Notes under the pieces: generated by a model
Told to the model about the DNA's origin: nothing
Database searches by the model: none
What the model saw: the letters and a program-made list of their open reading frames with translations, nothing else
From: Rhabditophanes sp. KR3021
Taxonomy: Eukaryota; Nematoda; Chromadorea; Rhabditida; Alloionematidae
Length of the DNA: 64,000 nucleotides
Direction: 5' to 3'
Assembly (NCBI GenBank): GCA_963281155.1
Contig: CAUJLY010000006.1
Span: 1,736,001-1,800,000 of the forward strand
Translations under genes and position numbers: made by a program
Part shown: positions 1 through 15,258 of the stretch, piece after piece
Numbering within the stretch: the first letter of the stretch is position 1
Layout of the letters: every line of letters begins with the position of its first letter

Positions 1-1437
<1,437 letters not shown>

Positions 1438-1481
1438 CTTTAGTATCAGGAAAATTTGAATACAAAATAACCTTAATAACT

Positions 1482-4400
1482 CTGAAAAGTACAAAATTAG
1501 AAATTACATTTAATACAGAATATAAAATAATATTAAAAGCGAGAATGAATTGAACTTCCCACATATTCTATCTATACAAACTTTGCGAACAAGAAGATAA
1601 TCAAAGAGGAATCCCTTCGAATCAAAGGATACATCTACTACATAAGATGTATTAAAAGACAAGACAAACATCATACTGAACTATTATATTCTTGTTCTAA
1701 CCCAACAAAGGAGCTAAAAAGATATCAAAATTTGAGCTTTTTCATAATACATTCTTTTAAACAAATAAAACTGCAAGATATTATTTCCAAAATCTGCTCA
1801 ATTTTGCAGTTATTTAAGTACTTGATTTGCATAAATTTTGCTTTCCTTTTAAATCTTAAATTTCAAAGTAAGTGTCCTTATTGGTTTGGTTGAACGTTAA
1901 ATGTTAATGTTTGAAATAACATTTAGAAATTAATTCACCATATCAATGTCAGGGGTATCATTAAAGGCCTTTCTAATTATCATGTCAGGCACATTTATTT
2001 GTATGTTTTTATTTGACCAAGTTCAACTTTCCCCATCAAAGTATATATTTGACATAAAGTAAAGTTGCCTAGTCAAAAGTCTTATAGGGGTGGTTGAGGT
2101 TTTTGTCCTAAATGCATTTACGCTACTTATATAGATTTATGTATGGAAAGATTTAATTAAAAGTAGTCATATAACATTTTAATATCTAGAAATACAGCAC
2201 ATCTGTTGAAACTATAACCTCAAATGTAGATTCAATCCAAAGAAGACAAACAAATTAGAAGTGAATTTTTATGGTGAAGATATAATTTGGAAGGATGATT
2301 ATATTTGGGCTTCACTTTAATTCCTATCAACACACAGCTGAAATCGTAAATTTTTTAATCTTCTTCTTAAATCGTCTTCAAACATCTTTAAAGATATCTT
2401 CAAGACCTATTTAAATCGTATTAACATGACGAGACATCTCAATTTATCAAGCATTTTTTGCAAGCTTAAAAAAAATAGCAAGAATATTAAAATATAAGCT
2501 TTATGACGGGCCATGATATATGAAAGCACTTTGATAAATATCAAAAAATTTGATGAAACTTAAAAAAAGAAATCTCTTACATCAACATGTATGTCCTATA
2601 GTATTTAGAGTTTCTTTCAATATCGTCTAAGCCAAGTACATTTCCACGTACATTTGTCAGTTATCGAAATGCTTTGTGATACAGGTTGGATGTTATATGA
2701 TGTGTGTAATGGGAAGCATTAAACGTGCCGCAAAAATAACAGAATTATAATTTGAAGCTAGTCTGAACAAGTAATGAATATTTGTAAAGATTTTTGTTAT
2801 AACACAAATCTCAAGTAATTTGATAGAAAAAAGATTACATACAAAATGTATGAACATTTTTTGTGGATGGTTGTGTTTGTTGTCAGTTAACATATATAAA
2901 TAGTATAAATGTACATCTAAAGAAGCGACTAAAGTCTTTTTGTTTGGCTTGTGTATAAATTAAAATTTCAATAAAGCTAATTAAATAGATCATCAAAAAC
3001 AAAAAATATTTAAGGCTCTATGTTATGGATGGTTAGGAGGAGATGATATTTAAAAGATACATCTTTTATGTTATAAATTTAAATGCTATCCATGAGTACA
3101 CGTCAATGAATATTTTTGGATGTATCTGTTAAGGCATGATTTGAAAGGACTATAAATATATATGTAGATTTATTTATAAACAATATTACATCTCGATGCC
3201 GTCATTTTAATAATCAAATCCTTGAGAGATAATTAATTAGTACATAAATACTATCCTACTACATCACTACATTCTTTTTAGTAATGTTTTGTGTATGCAA
3301 ATATGTTAAAGATAGGGATGAAAGTTAATGAGACTAATATCAAGTGCTAAGATACACATTTTCAAACAACAATATTGTGTGGCACTCACCATTAAAAGAC
3401 CTTAATTTTATGTATTTTAGCGTGATAACAAAATATATATATAAGTGTAGAAAAATTCGCATTCTTGGTGAACGCTTTTCTCAAATATGTCAAATGGACC
3501 TTACAACAACTAAGAAAAAGTGTTAAAATAGTGCTTTTTGACATTAGGAAGAGGAAGAGTAGTGTATCTATCACAGCTAACTTTCAGCTGATGAAATAAT
3601 TGGGTGTTGAGGTAAATTAAAAGACTTTTGGACAGAAAGAGGCAAGATCAACAAAAGGAAGAGCAAATAATTGCACTGATTAGTTAGTCTGTCTCTAAGT
3701 GAGTTGAGCTGTGCCATAAATCACACAAAATACTTTTATCAAGATGGGGGTTCTAAATTTAGTATCCCATTTACGAGTAAACAAAAAATGAGGCCAACTA
3801 AAGTTATGGTGCAAAAAAGTATAGACTTTTCAAATTCAAATAAATATAATCAGCTGTACATTCAAGATAATGATGTGGTCGTAAAAGTATTTTTAATTGG
3901 ATATATTCGCTATATTTACTATGATTGGTCCGACCGCAAAGTTAATGGTGATACAAAAAATGCCCATTTGACTTTTAATTAAACGCCAAACTTTCTGATT
4001 AAAACTTTATAATGGTAGTAATTGTAGTGGGGGACTTTTTTGGTAAACAGTAATAATAGTTAATTTGTGTTTCTTTTTGTTTCAATCTATGAAAGGATAT
4101 TTAGGCACACATATAGATACTTCAAACGCGGTGTCAAAAGCAACAATGGTGAATTATTTTGATTGGTAAAAGTAGTGTTAAAGGACAAGGAAATGTATAA
4201 GAAAAGAATTAAAAGGAATGCATAGTGAGGTTGTTGTTGGTTATTAAAATGTACAATACCATCAAGATAAATGAAATCATAATAGGCAAGTCATTATGAA
4301 TGAGTTCCATTGTAAAAGTCAACTACTTTTTGTGCGTATCTATGTGTCATTACGGAGCAATTGATGTTTCCTTTGAATAAGTAAAACCAAATCAGTATAT

Positions 4401-7400
4401 AAATGCTGAACCTCCGAAACATGACAAACTTGATGGTTTAGAGGAGTGTAGAAACAACCAAAACATATCTACCCATTCTACATATCTTTTATAGCCACTT
4501 TTTGGAATGAATTTTGATGGTATCAGGACAATTTAAGTTAATGATAAAAATAGTTTAATTTAAATGTGCCGTATGGCTCTCAAAAGCAAATTATACAATT
4601 CGGACAATTTAACCAATCTAATGGAAAGTTCATACAAATTTAAAACAAATTTAGGAAGTGTATTGTCCAGATTATGAAGCAAACCGTGATTACTACTATA
4701 CCACATGGTAGTATTATTTTTAATAAAGAATATTTGTGATTCGTCTTCCTATTAATGTGATACTGTATCATAGAAATTATTAAATTGAAAGCTTTGTTGA
4801 TAATCTAAAATGAAGTTGGTTTACATTTTAAATAGTATCAAAACCATATTAGTGAAAATTAAAATATTGTGATAATCGGATTGGATGGAATATAATAATG
4901 TGGATAATGTACGAAGTAGGGAAATTAAAGCTCCTCTACTTTGATATTTGCGTCAATCTAGTAAAAAATAAATTTGGATTTAGATGATAATGGATGGATG
5001 AGCGAAGATGGAGATGTGATGAATAAATGATAATGATTCTACCTCAATTTTAAACTGCATGTACACATATGCGTACATTTATATAAATAATCGCTCTCAT
5101 TTATAGAAGATAACAACTTTGAGTGACAGAAATAGTCTATAACTATTGTCCACTTTTCATCAGCATCATAATAATCAACTTAATCAAATATGTAATATGC
5201 GAATAACCCATATAAAGTAAATCCACCTGCATAAAGTTTCTACGCTGATGAGGGACGTTATTTGTCTTCTTTTTTGGATAATGAGGTAGTTGTTTCATTA
5301 AACAATTTAAATATGCAGCAAACGTATAATTTTTGCAAGAACCGCACAATTTGCGCATTCAATAATTGAAATATAATTGTGTAAAGAAATAAAAAGACGT
5401 TTACAGTGAAGCATGTCAAAAGAAAAAGAAGCAATGATTTTATACAACACTTACAACTGTTGCATCGTTATTAAAGCACTTGTAACTCTAAATATTTTTT
5501 GATGTTGTAGTGTGATAGTAGTCAATTATTAAAATGCGGAGGTTAAAATTGTATAAATATATGTATATAGACTTATGTTTACATGTGTGAAAAAAGTGAT
5601 CAACACAAAGTTTTTGTTCATGAAATTTGAGTCAAATAAATAATGGGGGTCGGCTAAATTATATTGTAAAATAATTGTGTAGATGTTTAATCTATAAATA
5701 TACATTTTATATTGTATCTTTCAAGAATAAAAACCGATGTAAATAGGTTAAATTGAGCAAGCAATTTGTAATTTGAGCTTATTACGCCTTTTGTCTATGG
5801 AATTGATGGTAATAATTATTCAAAAATTGACAGAAAAATGCAAGTCATCCGGTAAGACAAATACAAATTGCCGTCATAACACTCATATGTATTATATGTT
5901 ATATGAGGCAAATCATACAATTCGGGCTTATCAGTTATGGTTTTGCATTGCTAGGCAATATTCGTGTCATAAAAAAACGGAAATCAAAAGGAAAGCATTA
6001 GAAGTAAAGTAATAATATAGAATACTTTTTAAATGATTACCGAATATGGCATATTATAGATAGTGTAGTATATATACTTGGATATACACACTTTTATACA
6101 CATCTATCTACGTATATTTATATACAATGCGCGAATCTTGTGTGGTGCTTTTGTATAACCTCCAACATCTTTAATATCTGACTAAGAAAAAACAATAAAC
6201 GCACCTGCTGAGAAAGAACATTTGGTCAATTGGATGGTCAATCTGTAACGACTACGTGAAGTAAATGGCAAGTGCAATAGATTATAGACTAACAAGTATG
6301 CTAATAACATACACCGTTTGATCGATAAGACTTGTATGCCATTTTGGATTCGCCAAGATCAGCTTACTATCATTGTTAAGATGTGTCAATGGATGGTTTG
6401 TTTATACAAATTTCAACGGAATCGAACCTTTCAACAAGTGTACTTTTTAAATTTGTATTTATTTACAACTTAAAATAGAAAGATGTAAGAGGTTCAAGAT
6501 GTGGTGTAGAATTAAATAATGATAATTTGCTCGATGATAGTATAAATAGTATAAACAAGGCTCTGTGACACTTTAGCTAATGCTGATACAGCACAGATTA
6601 TGTGGACAACAGGAAGTCAAAGCTTGTGATAGTAAACTGTTACATCAAATATGAGTGGTAGAAAGAAATTGAATATAGCGACAAGAAGACATCTAAAGAT
6701 ACTTCTTATTTTGAAACTTGCATATTTTAAATGGCAAGATAAAAGCTTTAGATAGAGACTTATTATGGCGGCACCACTTTAATGATATGGACCACTTTAC
6801 TTAGATACATAATATATTCATCGCCGACATCCTCATTTAAGGTGTTCTAAAGACATCCCAATTGATTTATTATGCTTGTTAAAGGAACAAACATTTTGCT
6901 GGGATGAAGAGATATATTATATACATATGAATTATAATTTCATTGAGTATCATTAATTTATTTGTGATCGATCAATCATAAATAAACGAGACTCTTTAAT
7001 TGAATCTAAAATAACTTGTAATTTGGATGTTTGTGATGATGATAGCACATAAATTAAGATAATTCGGTATACATATATTTGTTAACTCCATTCATGTTAT
7101 GACAAAGAACGTAGCAAAGCAAATAAAAAGGTACCCATCTGGACATAAATTGTGATCGAGGCACAATAACAACAATATTTTTATCAAAAGTTTTTCAAAT
7201 ACAAAGTAAGTGAGCTATTTAATTAAAATGCGATTTTAAACTAATTCGAAGCGAGGACCTAAGCATTTGTTATTTGAGAATTGTTATTAATTATATATAA
7301 CACCATCCATAAATTGGGCGCTATTTGTGCAAACACAAGTTTTATTAATTTAATCCTTAAATGAAACTATATATGTGGAAAGTTAATCCAAATAGCCAAG

Positions 7401-7654
7401 TGCATAATTTATTCTTGTGCATCCAATTTCATCGTACCTTCCTTAACCCTTTGTTGTCAAGGTGTAATTATTTTGGAAATATAAGCCAAATTGACGCTGA
7501 TTAAAAGTTCATTTTGACAAGTTATTTTTTATTGTTTACATAATTGGTCCAAAAGAATAAATGGGCATGAATATAGTTATATTTTATTATGAATTTAGGA
7601 TAATAGAAAGATTATAGGTGGTATTTAAGTGGCGTGAACAAAAACCTTTGACAC
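1482..7654. other. Long non-coding stretch between the ELAV and PTR genes
   Basis: About 6.2 kb of AT-rich sequence with only short, low-quality ORFs (none above 92 codons) and no protein similarity I can recognise. It could hold the promoter, untranslated first exons or long 5' introns of the ELAV gene. I see no RNA gene or ordered repeat array in it. Confidence 0.5.
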
Positions 7655-10600
7655 TTATATTGCGTGATTTGGACTTTTTGTCAAGGCAATGTCTTTAATA
7701 GTAAAATCATTTTGGGATTCGGTTGAAAAGGATGGAATTAAAGAGATCAAATAAAATAGAACTGGAATAATTATCAGGCCATGTATCAAGCCAATCGTAA
7801 CTACTAAAACCATTATTTTTACAAAAACAGTGGCGATGTGAAGGTCTACGTAAAGTAAACTAAGGACACAAACATTGGTAGAAATGCCTGCTTCCAATAC
7901 TGGAAAACCAATCGACAAAAGGCAGTGTTTAAGTTTTTCTGGTACTGAAACTTTAGAACCTCCTTCGTCTGTGCCAAAGTAGTGATATGTAATGTGTGCC
8001 GGTACATCTACTGCAAATCCTATCGACATAATAGCTGCCGACATCACAATTGGGTCGAGATCTTCGCCCCATAAAGCTAAAATTCCAAACACTCCTATGC
8101 ATGTGGAAGTAATTGAGAAAGTTGCTACTAAAACTGTTGTAGGATCTCCAATAAATGCGATGCACACCAAAAACATGCATATCAATGTACAGGCTGCGGA
8201 TTGCAGTGTTTGCGGAATTAATGTTGGGATTAAATCTAAAAATTTAGCGTCATCTTCATAAACAGTTACATTCAAATCATTGTACTAAAATAATAATAAG
8301 TGAGATTATAATACATTAATGAAAAGTGTTTTAGTAAATAAGATTATGATGGATAAGTGATATTGCGATTTACCTTGTCTGCAATGGCCCTCCATCTTTC
8401 TAAATTTTGTGATCTAAAGGACCAATCTCTTAATTGATATCCATTAGTAGCTGTAGTAAAAAAGAATCTATTAATTTGGATAGTATTATTTAATTCATCA
8501 TAATCTATAAACCCATTCCAAAATGAAAACTCCGGCCAACTCAGGAATTGCTTTAATTCAATGATACTATTCTCTTGATAAACAGAAACAGGATGCCTAG
8601 ACGAATTTTCATTTGTTAAATCAAATTCATTAATTTCTTCTAAATCTTCTTTATTGGTTTCTTGGATAGATTGTACAAATAATTCATAATCTCTGTACCA
8701 ATATTTTGTGTAATGTTTTGAAACAACAGACGAGGCATCTTCAAAATCATTTACTAAATTGTTTATTCGTGCAATTTGATTGACATTAGACATATTTCCG
8801 GGACTATTTACGAAAACAAAAACAAAGGAATAAAATGGGGCCACGAATTCGTTTCTTATGTCCAAGATTTTGACAGCATTTGAGGATGTTAAGAATAACT
8901 TTTGTGGTTTCAGTTCAGCTTTAATGTGAAAGGTTGCATTTAATGAAATGTACCAATATACGGCTAATAATACTATCACGGATAATGCAACGGTTGTGTT
9001 TGTTAGCATTTTTATGTACCAATCCAAGCAATTATTAAGGAATTGATTTAAATTTGCTTTACATGTGGAGAAACTTGTTTTGTGGATATTGTTTTTAGGT
9101 GTAGATTCACTTTCTTTATTGCACACTTCTTTTGATGTGTATGAATTTAAGTTTAATTGGTCGATTTCTTGTTTACCGACATAATATAGAATGGTACCAT
9201 AAAATATCCATGTGTAAGTGTAATCAACAATGATGGCTAATGTATTTCCGATTGAAAATAATTGGATTTCAGGGGTTGGCGTTAATGCTCCTATTCCGAA
9301 AGCCAGAATATTGGTTAAGGTAGTAATTGTGATTGAGGGTGCTGTGTCAATGAGCACGTCTTTAAAGATAGTTTTCGCACATACCTTAGATACTTTACCA
9401 TTCTTATGGGCTTCCTCATACTTAGTCCTATATCTTTGCCACGAATTAACCATCAAGTAAGAGTCATCAACTCCAATTGCCAAAACAAGAAATGGAGTAA
9501 CACATAAAATTGACCCAAACCGAAATCCACACCAAAACATAAATCCTAAAGCTGTTCCACATGCCATAAATGGACATACGCAGGCAAAAAAAGCTAATGT
9601 AATCTATAAAAAAAGTTCAGATAAAAAAGACCGGTTAAATTTATTACTTTATGGTAATTATATTGGCCAACATATCCGGCTGCTAGTGCCATTGTTATCG
9701 AAGAAAACACGCACATGATTACAAATCCAATTGCCAAAAAGGGGACCAATGTTAATCCTGATCTGACTACTTCGGATGTAAGGAATGTTTCAGATAATAC
9801 ATAAACGTTGATAATGTCACTAGTGAATTTTTTATGATAGTATTGTTCGATATCTATTTCCCATTGTGTGGCATTTTCGGTACTAATTCCAGGTGGCATT
9901 TCTGCTCTGAATTGCAATAATATTAATTTGAACTCTTTTAAATTATTTTGAACTGAGGTTAAAGATTCTTCCGTTATTGCAGACATTTCGGGATTAATTT
10001 GTAAATGATCCATTGAAATTAAACTACGCGTATTGTCATTCTTGTTAACTATCTCAATTGTAGCGCCGAAAAAGTTTGGATCTACATGTATTTGCCTTCC
10101 AAGAACAGTTGTTATTGGGAAACTTAAATCAATATGACTACTAGCCGTTTCAGTTGAATTGGCAAAGTCTCTTTCAATAGTCAATCCATTGTAAAAGTGA
10201 CGAATTGGTTCGTTGATGACGCATAAATTTTTGCAGAACTCTGAATACTTCATATAACTTTTTTTAATTGAATTATAAACAGTGAAGTTGTATAAGACAG
10301 TGTCTAAAATCTGAAAACAATTGTAAACAAAATGAAGGTATGATATTAAAACATACACCAACAACTTCCTTCATTTCTTCCAGTCCAAACATATTATCAT
10401 TTGTCTTTTTGGAAGTTATAAATATAAATATAGATTTACCTATTCCTTTGTCGGCAAAAAATTCATCATAAACTTTTCTTTCTGAGCGAGCCCTTGCCTT
10501 TAATGGTGTGAAATCACTTACATCATTAGATATTTGAGTAAATGGAATAATTGCGGAACAAATAGCAGTAAAAACAGTCGTTACAATTATAAAAAAGATG

Positions 10601-10710
10601 GCATACTTTGCTAAATAAATTGAACAATAATCGGCTGAATATGTTAAAAACCTAATAAATAGAGGTTTTTTCTTGGCGTTACAATTATGTTTAGTGTCTT
10701 CTATGCCCAT
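7655..10710 (-). CDS. Patched-related (PTR) family sterol-sensing-domain membrane protein
   Basis: Four exons (10710-10357, 10310-9648, 9603-8374, 8284-7655), all joined in phase 0 by 44-89-base introns, give 958 residues, the usual length for nematode PTR proteins. The N-terminus carries one membrane segment (AIFFIIVTTVFTAICSAIIP) and then a large extracellular loop. A sterol-sensing-type bundle follows, containing the hallmark GVDDSYLMVNSWQR at about residues 383-396. A second loop and a second bundle follow, with GFAVDVPAHITYHY near 842-855, equivalent to the conserved GxxVDF..H motif. PTR proteins are RND-superfamily relatives of Patched and Dispatched, acting in cuticle, molting and membrane traffic in nematodes. 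The carboxylates in both GxDD/VD motifs are present, so an ion-driven transport mechanism is possible. Which PTR subtype this is cannot be told by eye. Confidence 0.93.
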
Positions 10711-12462
10711 TTTATATTGGGATCATAAGTTTAACACTTATTATTGTATTTAGGATTGATGTTTCCTAAAAATTTAAAAATGAATCTAAAACATATATAG
10801 AGATAAATTGAAATTCAAAAGAAATGTAAGTAGAATTAAAATAATTGGAAATTAAAAAATAGTTTAAAATGTCTGAAGAAGTGCTTTAGCTTGCATTCAT
10901 TTGGTAATACTTGATTTTTTTAACAATATTCATGCATAGCCATTTTTTATTTGATAATATTATTACATTTGTATTCACGTAAATTAAAAACATTAATAGT
11001 TACATAATATGATTATTTAAAGAAAATAACATCCAAAACAATTATCCATTACACATAAACTTCATCCTCAAAGTATTTGCACACAAATGGTAATGATAAA
11101 GCTGGTAGCAATTATAGAAGAAGCATGATGTAATCCTGTTTGCAAGAAACTGAAAATTTATCAGCTTTTTTTTTATCTATAAAGCTGTGGGCCTTCACTA
11201 TTCATAGCTTCAATGATCTGGATGGGTTATAGTTTTTGCTTAAACAGGTTAAAAGGATACACTATAGTTTACGCTTTTTGAAATATTATTTTTTAGCTGT
11301 ATAAATGATCATTTGGCAATTTATGGTTCAAAATTAACTTTACAATTAATCATTTTTAAAAGAATTGCATTGTTTAAGGTTATTTAAATTAATAATGGTG
11401 AACCTTTTGTATTCTTCAATAAATATGGGGAAGGAGTATTATCTTTCACATAAATCTTTTTTATATTCAACAATATTCATCAACTTATCATATTAATGGA
11501 AAAATCATTTTTGCCATTTACATTTCGATAATGAATAGAGTCATATTTATAAACAAAAAAGGTATTAAATAAACACAAACCACATTTCTTGTAAAAAAAG
11601 ACTGAGGGTGTTTAATATATCTACATACTTATTATTCAACACAAAAAGCGTATGCTCTTGTTAGACCATCTAATTTTTGTATTAACCAAAATCAACTTGT
11701 TATTTTATTCCCACCAATGTAATATCCATTAATATTTGTTGTCAAAATGTAACTTTTGTATATTGGTAAGTTGAAAAGTTATAATTGGCGTATATATCAT
11801 TTGTACGGCCATAATTTTCTTAATGAATAATGATGTTTTACATAAACCAATTTAATGCATAAGTGTTCACTACTGATTTTTTGTTTATTATAACTAAAGT
11901 ATTTGCTTGTTTATTACATAACATGGATCATCCTATTTTTTGTCTATAATATAAGAACTGTCTATCACTGTTGATGGATATTTTGGTACAGAAACCAATG
12001 TATTGAGTGATTAAAAAAGTATTATTCCACGTGATGCATCATTGACATTAATACAAGGCAAAGCGTGCTAGCTATATAGTGAGAGCAAGCACCCAATTTT
12101 AATTCCAAAAATTAGACCTTATCGACAGATTTTTTTTGTTTCAAACATATAATGGTCTTTATCCATTCTACAGCGCAATTTGTCTTTTTCATTCTAACTT
12201 ATACATGTTACTGACTCATTTAGTTTGAATTATATTGTAGGTTAATCATAAAAGCTTCAAAAAGTCCTACTCTCTTTCTTATATTATGTAATTAATATTT
12301 ATGTGTGCTGTGCCTTATATATCAATTGTCTTAGTTCCGGATTTTATTTTTAACTTTTATAGATTTGACAAATGTATGCTTATAATCCACTTACCCACTC
12401 TGCAGAACTCGTAACTAGTAAATATACTGAGGAGAGTGAGTTAACATTTATTTAATTAAATT
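10711..12462. other. Intergenic DNA, nothing recognised
   Basis: 1.75 kb of AT-rich sequence upstream of the PTR gene. It should contain that gene's promoter. No ORF, RNA or repeat is recognised. Confidence 0.5.
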
Positions 12463-12843
12463 ATGAAATTGCGTTTAGCTTACCATAAGTTGTGGTTTAT
12501 GAAAAAGGCTGTTTACTTTCTTCTTGGACAAGACATTAGAGGTAATCAAGTGAAAGGTGCAGTTGTATATGTTAAGAAAGATCAATATCTAAGATATCTC
12601 CAATACGTTCACAACAAACTTCACCTTCTCATGTATAACCAAAGAGATAATTATGATGCTGTTTTTAATCCCTTCCTTGCTCTTGAAGGCTTGGATTTTA
12701 ATGAAAAAATTATGGATACTCTTTATACTAATAGTTTCTATAATTTCCTGGATGATATGTGGGAAAAGTACATTACTCTAGGAAAAATTAACGAAATAGA
12801 GGGCTTTAAAGGCAAGGGCATGATCTATCATAGATTCAAGTAA
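12463..12843 (+). CDS. Unrecognised 126-residue ORF
   Basis: A single open frame of 126 codons runs from ATG 12463 to TAA. Codon use and amino-acid composition look protein-like (aromatic-rich, mixed charge), and a frame this long is uncommon in DNA this AT-rich. It begins MKLRLAYHKLWF and ends near KGKGMIYHRFK. No signal peptide, membrane segment or known motif is seen. A GTGAGT donor-like site lies just upstream (about 12435) and acceptor-like TTTTATAG sites lie near 12360, so this could be the 3' exon of a larger gene. It sits just before the decayed kelch pseudogene and could itself be a gene remnant. Confidence 0.4.
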   Translation: MKLRLAYHKLWFMKKAVYFLLGQDIRGNQVKGAVVYVKKDQYLRYLQYVHNKLHLLMYNQRDNYDAVFNPFLALEGLDFNEKIMDTLYTNSFYNFLDDMWEKYITLGKINEIEGFKGKGMIYHRFK

Positions 12844-13169
12844 TTAATGCGATTGAATTTAGCTTTGGTGCTAATCTAGTTTTAAAATATTGATTTTATA
12901 TTAAAACATATCAGAGCAATATGAGTTGTTAGGAAATGGTTTTTATTAAAAAATCAACGAATTAGCATATTTGGCTCAAATTGGATGCATTCTATTAATT
13001 ATATAATCCTGCAATTTGGATGAATAAAAGTCTTTGTTCTATGTCATACATGTTTAACATTATTATTCTTTTTGTTTACTTCTCTGCCATTTCTTCTCGG
13101 GTGAATCTTGATTTTTAGAATAATGTAACAATTACTCGTTCAGTTGTGGTCAAAGAATATGAATTTTTT

Positions 13170-13974
13170 AACCTTATCAAATAACAAGAAAACAACAATT
13201 GGTGGTAAATATTCTCACTTGAAAACATTCCGATTCTCTCAATTAACCATTTTTTTATTCTTACACACCAATACCATTTTGTCAAGATATTAAGAAATGA
13301 TTTATCAATTAGTATTCAGTGATGGATTTATTGAGGCTTGAGAATGATTCTATCTGGGCAATCCAAGTATTTTTGTGATTTGTTCATTAAACATACTAGC
13401 AAAGCAAGTTTATTATTAAACGATTTCACAAAGCATACTCTTTCGCCTAAATTGGATATAAACAATTTGAAGTCAGCTGGTTTTAGCATTTATTATGGAT
13501 ATCTTCAGTGTAGGCATAAAATCAGATTGGCGAGATTTAGTTTTTCAAATTGGTTATATCAAAGTTGATCATATTACAATACATGAATGTGTTAAACAAA
13601 ATCAAAATATTTATCCATTACCGAAATCGACAACATTTTGTTGACTCAAGAGGTGTGAGAAAATATACGGTTGGTAGTAGTGTTTCAAAAGTGGTTATTC
13701 CAAAATGATTTTGCGTAAGTCATAAAATAATAGGGAAATTAACAATTGTAAAAGATTTTCATTGAAGTTTGATACATCAATTGATATTGTAAAATAATTA
13801 GTGGTCATCATTTCATATTGCAGTTTCGAACTTCAAAAAATGACTGGATGAATGGCCCGCAGTTACTAGGGAAAGTGGCTCACCATGATTCTATTATTGT
13901 TGATGGAATTCTTTATGCAGTAGGAGATTATAAATCTAACAAATTAAGTAACATCTCTAATTTAATAATTTAGA
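13170..13974 (+). repeat. Inverted segmental duplication, arm A
   Basis: About 805 bases match 55266-56070 on the opposite strand at roughly 97% by eye, including non-coding positions. Similarity stops abruptly after ...aatttaataatttagat near 13974. No terminal inverted repeats or target-site duplication were seen. Confidence 0.85.
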
Positions 13975-14225
13975 TTTAATCCCCGAGAAGGAAAATGGAG
14001 TTTTTTTGCAGATATTCTAATTCAAACTTATCATACTGCTTTTTCATAATTTGAACATACAATCAAATGTGCAGGAAGGATTGGAGTTGAATCATTGTGT
14101 CAAGTTTATTACATAATAAATGGCAAATGGGATCAAATAGGACATTTATCTCATCCAGTTTATTATCATTATGTTAATTTAGTCTTATCAGATGTAACGT
14201 TGCAAGGACTTCAAATTTGCCTTCA
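13170..14225 (+). pseudogene. Decayed BTB-kelch gene, copy 1
   Basis: A BTB-like stretch starts near 13297 (MIYQLVFSDG...) with the family pattern SDGxIEVxRxILSGQSxYF. It is broken by a missing base after codon 14, giving an in-frame TGA, but stays open again from 13342 to 13567. After a typical acceptor (catattgcag, about 13823) come two kelch-like blades: WMNGPQLLG...IIVDGILYAVGDY, then REGKWSFFADI...INGKWDQIGHLSH to about 14190, with further stops. Intact BTB-kelch proteins are Cullin-3 substrate adaptors. The first ~805 bases are nearly identical to the inverted copy at 55266-56070. Stops and frameshifts make a functional product unlikely. Confidence 0.75.
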
Positions 14226-15258
14226 TGGTTTTTAAAAATCATTTTTTCGGAAAAGTTATTAAGTTTACAATTTGTTGCAGTTTATTAAAATGAAAAACAA
14301 CTAATAATGCTGTATAAATATGTCTTTTCCAAAACAATTGCAATTAATAACAATAATCGTCAAAATATACCAAAATGTAGCTAAAATTATTTCAAGGAAT
14401 TTGGGACTTATGAAATATTTTTACCTAGAAGATTCATCATTTTATTAAAATTGGTAGTAAGTACTCTCTTCACATAGTAAACAAGAACCTGTTGAAATAT
14501 TAAATCTTGATTTTCCAAAACGATTTCATTTATTTAAAAATAAATTCAAACGTCATAATTTATTTTAGGAACCATAAGTAACGCTTCAAAATAATTGAAA
14601 GAAAAGAAAAAGAAATTTCCAACATTATTTTTATTGCTACTTAATCAGATACTAAATATCTAATCCCTGAAACCACTTAATTTTCATCCATGGATAAATC
14701 TAATCTTCTACACATAAATATTCACTGATATTAGCCTTATTTTATTGAACTTACTTAAGGCTTCCATAAAAGATTATAATAAATTATTTATTATAAAAAT
14801 ATATACACATATATACGGCCAAAAATAAATAAATACATTCTAATGCCATCATAACATTAGTACAATATTCTGTTTTGATAGAAAGACCTTTATTTAGAAA
14901 TTATATTTTAGACTATATTGGTGTTATTATTGGGATAGATTTTTATTTGGCAAAACCTAATTCAAGCTGGCATCCTCTATTTGTTCCCTCTTTTGTCCTA
15001 GATCATCTTCGAAGGTGGCTGATGTTGATGGAGAGTAAGTTATTTATTAATGGTACCAAAAAATTATAATCGATTCCACTATCTTTGATGCTTATCTTTT
15101 CCAAATTATTAGATGTTTGCGATGCTTATATAAGCCATACCACATACTATTTCATTTCGTGCAAATAGACCAAACTCCACTAGTCGTTGTAAAATTAACC
15201 AAAACGTACCATCAACTACCATTTTTTGGTTTAACTTTTGACAACTTTCTTACCCAAA
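14226..15258. other. Intergenic DNA before the pyrophosphatase gene
   Basis: AT-rich, with no supported gene. An open stretch of about 64 codons (14875-15069) shows no recognisable motif. Confidence 0.45.

Noticed and set aside
14875..15069. 64-codon open stretch upstream of pyrophosphatase
   Set aside because: No motif, no suitable splice sites and no match to the candidate first exon; probably chance.
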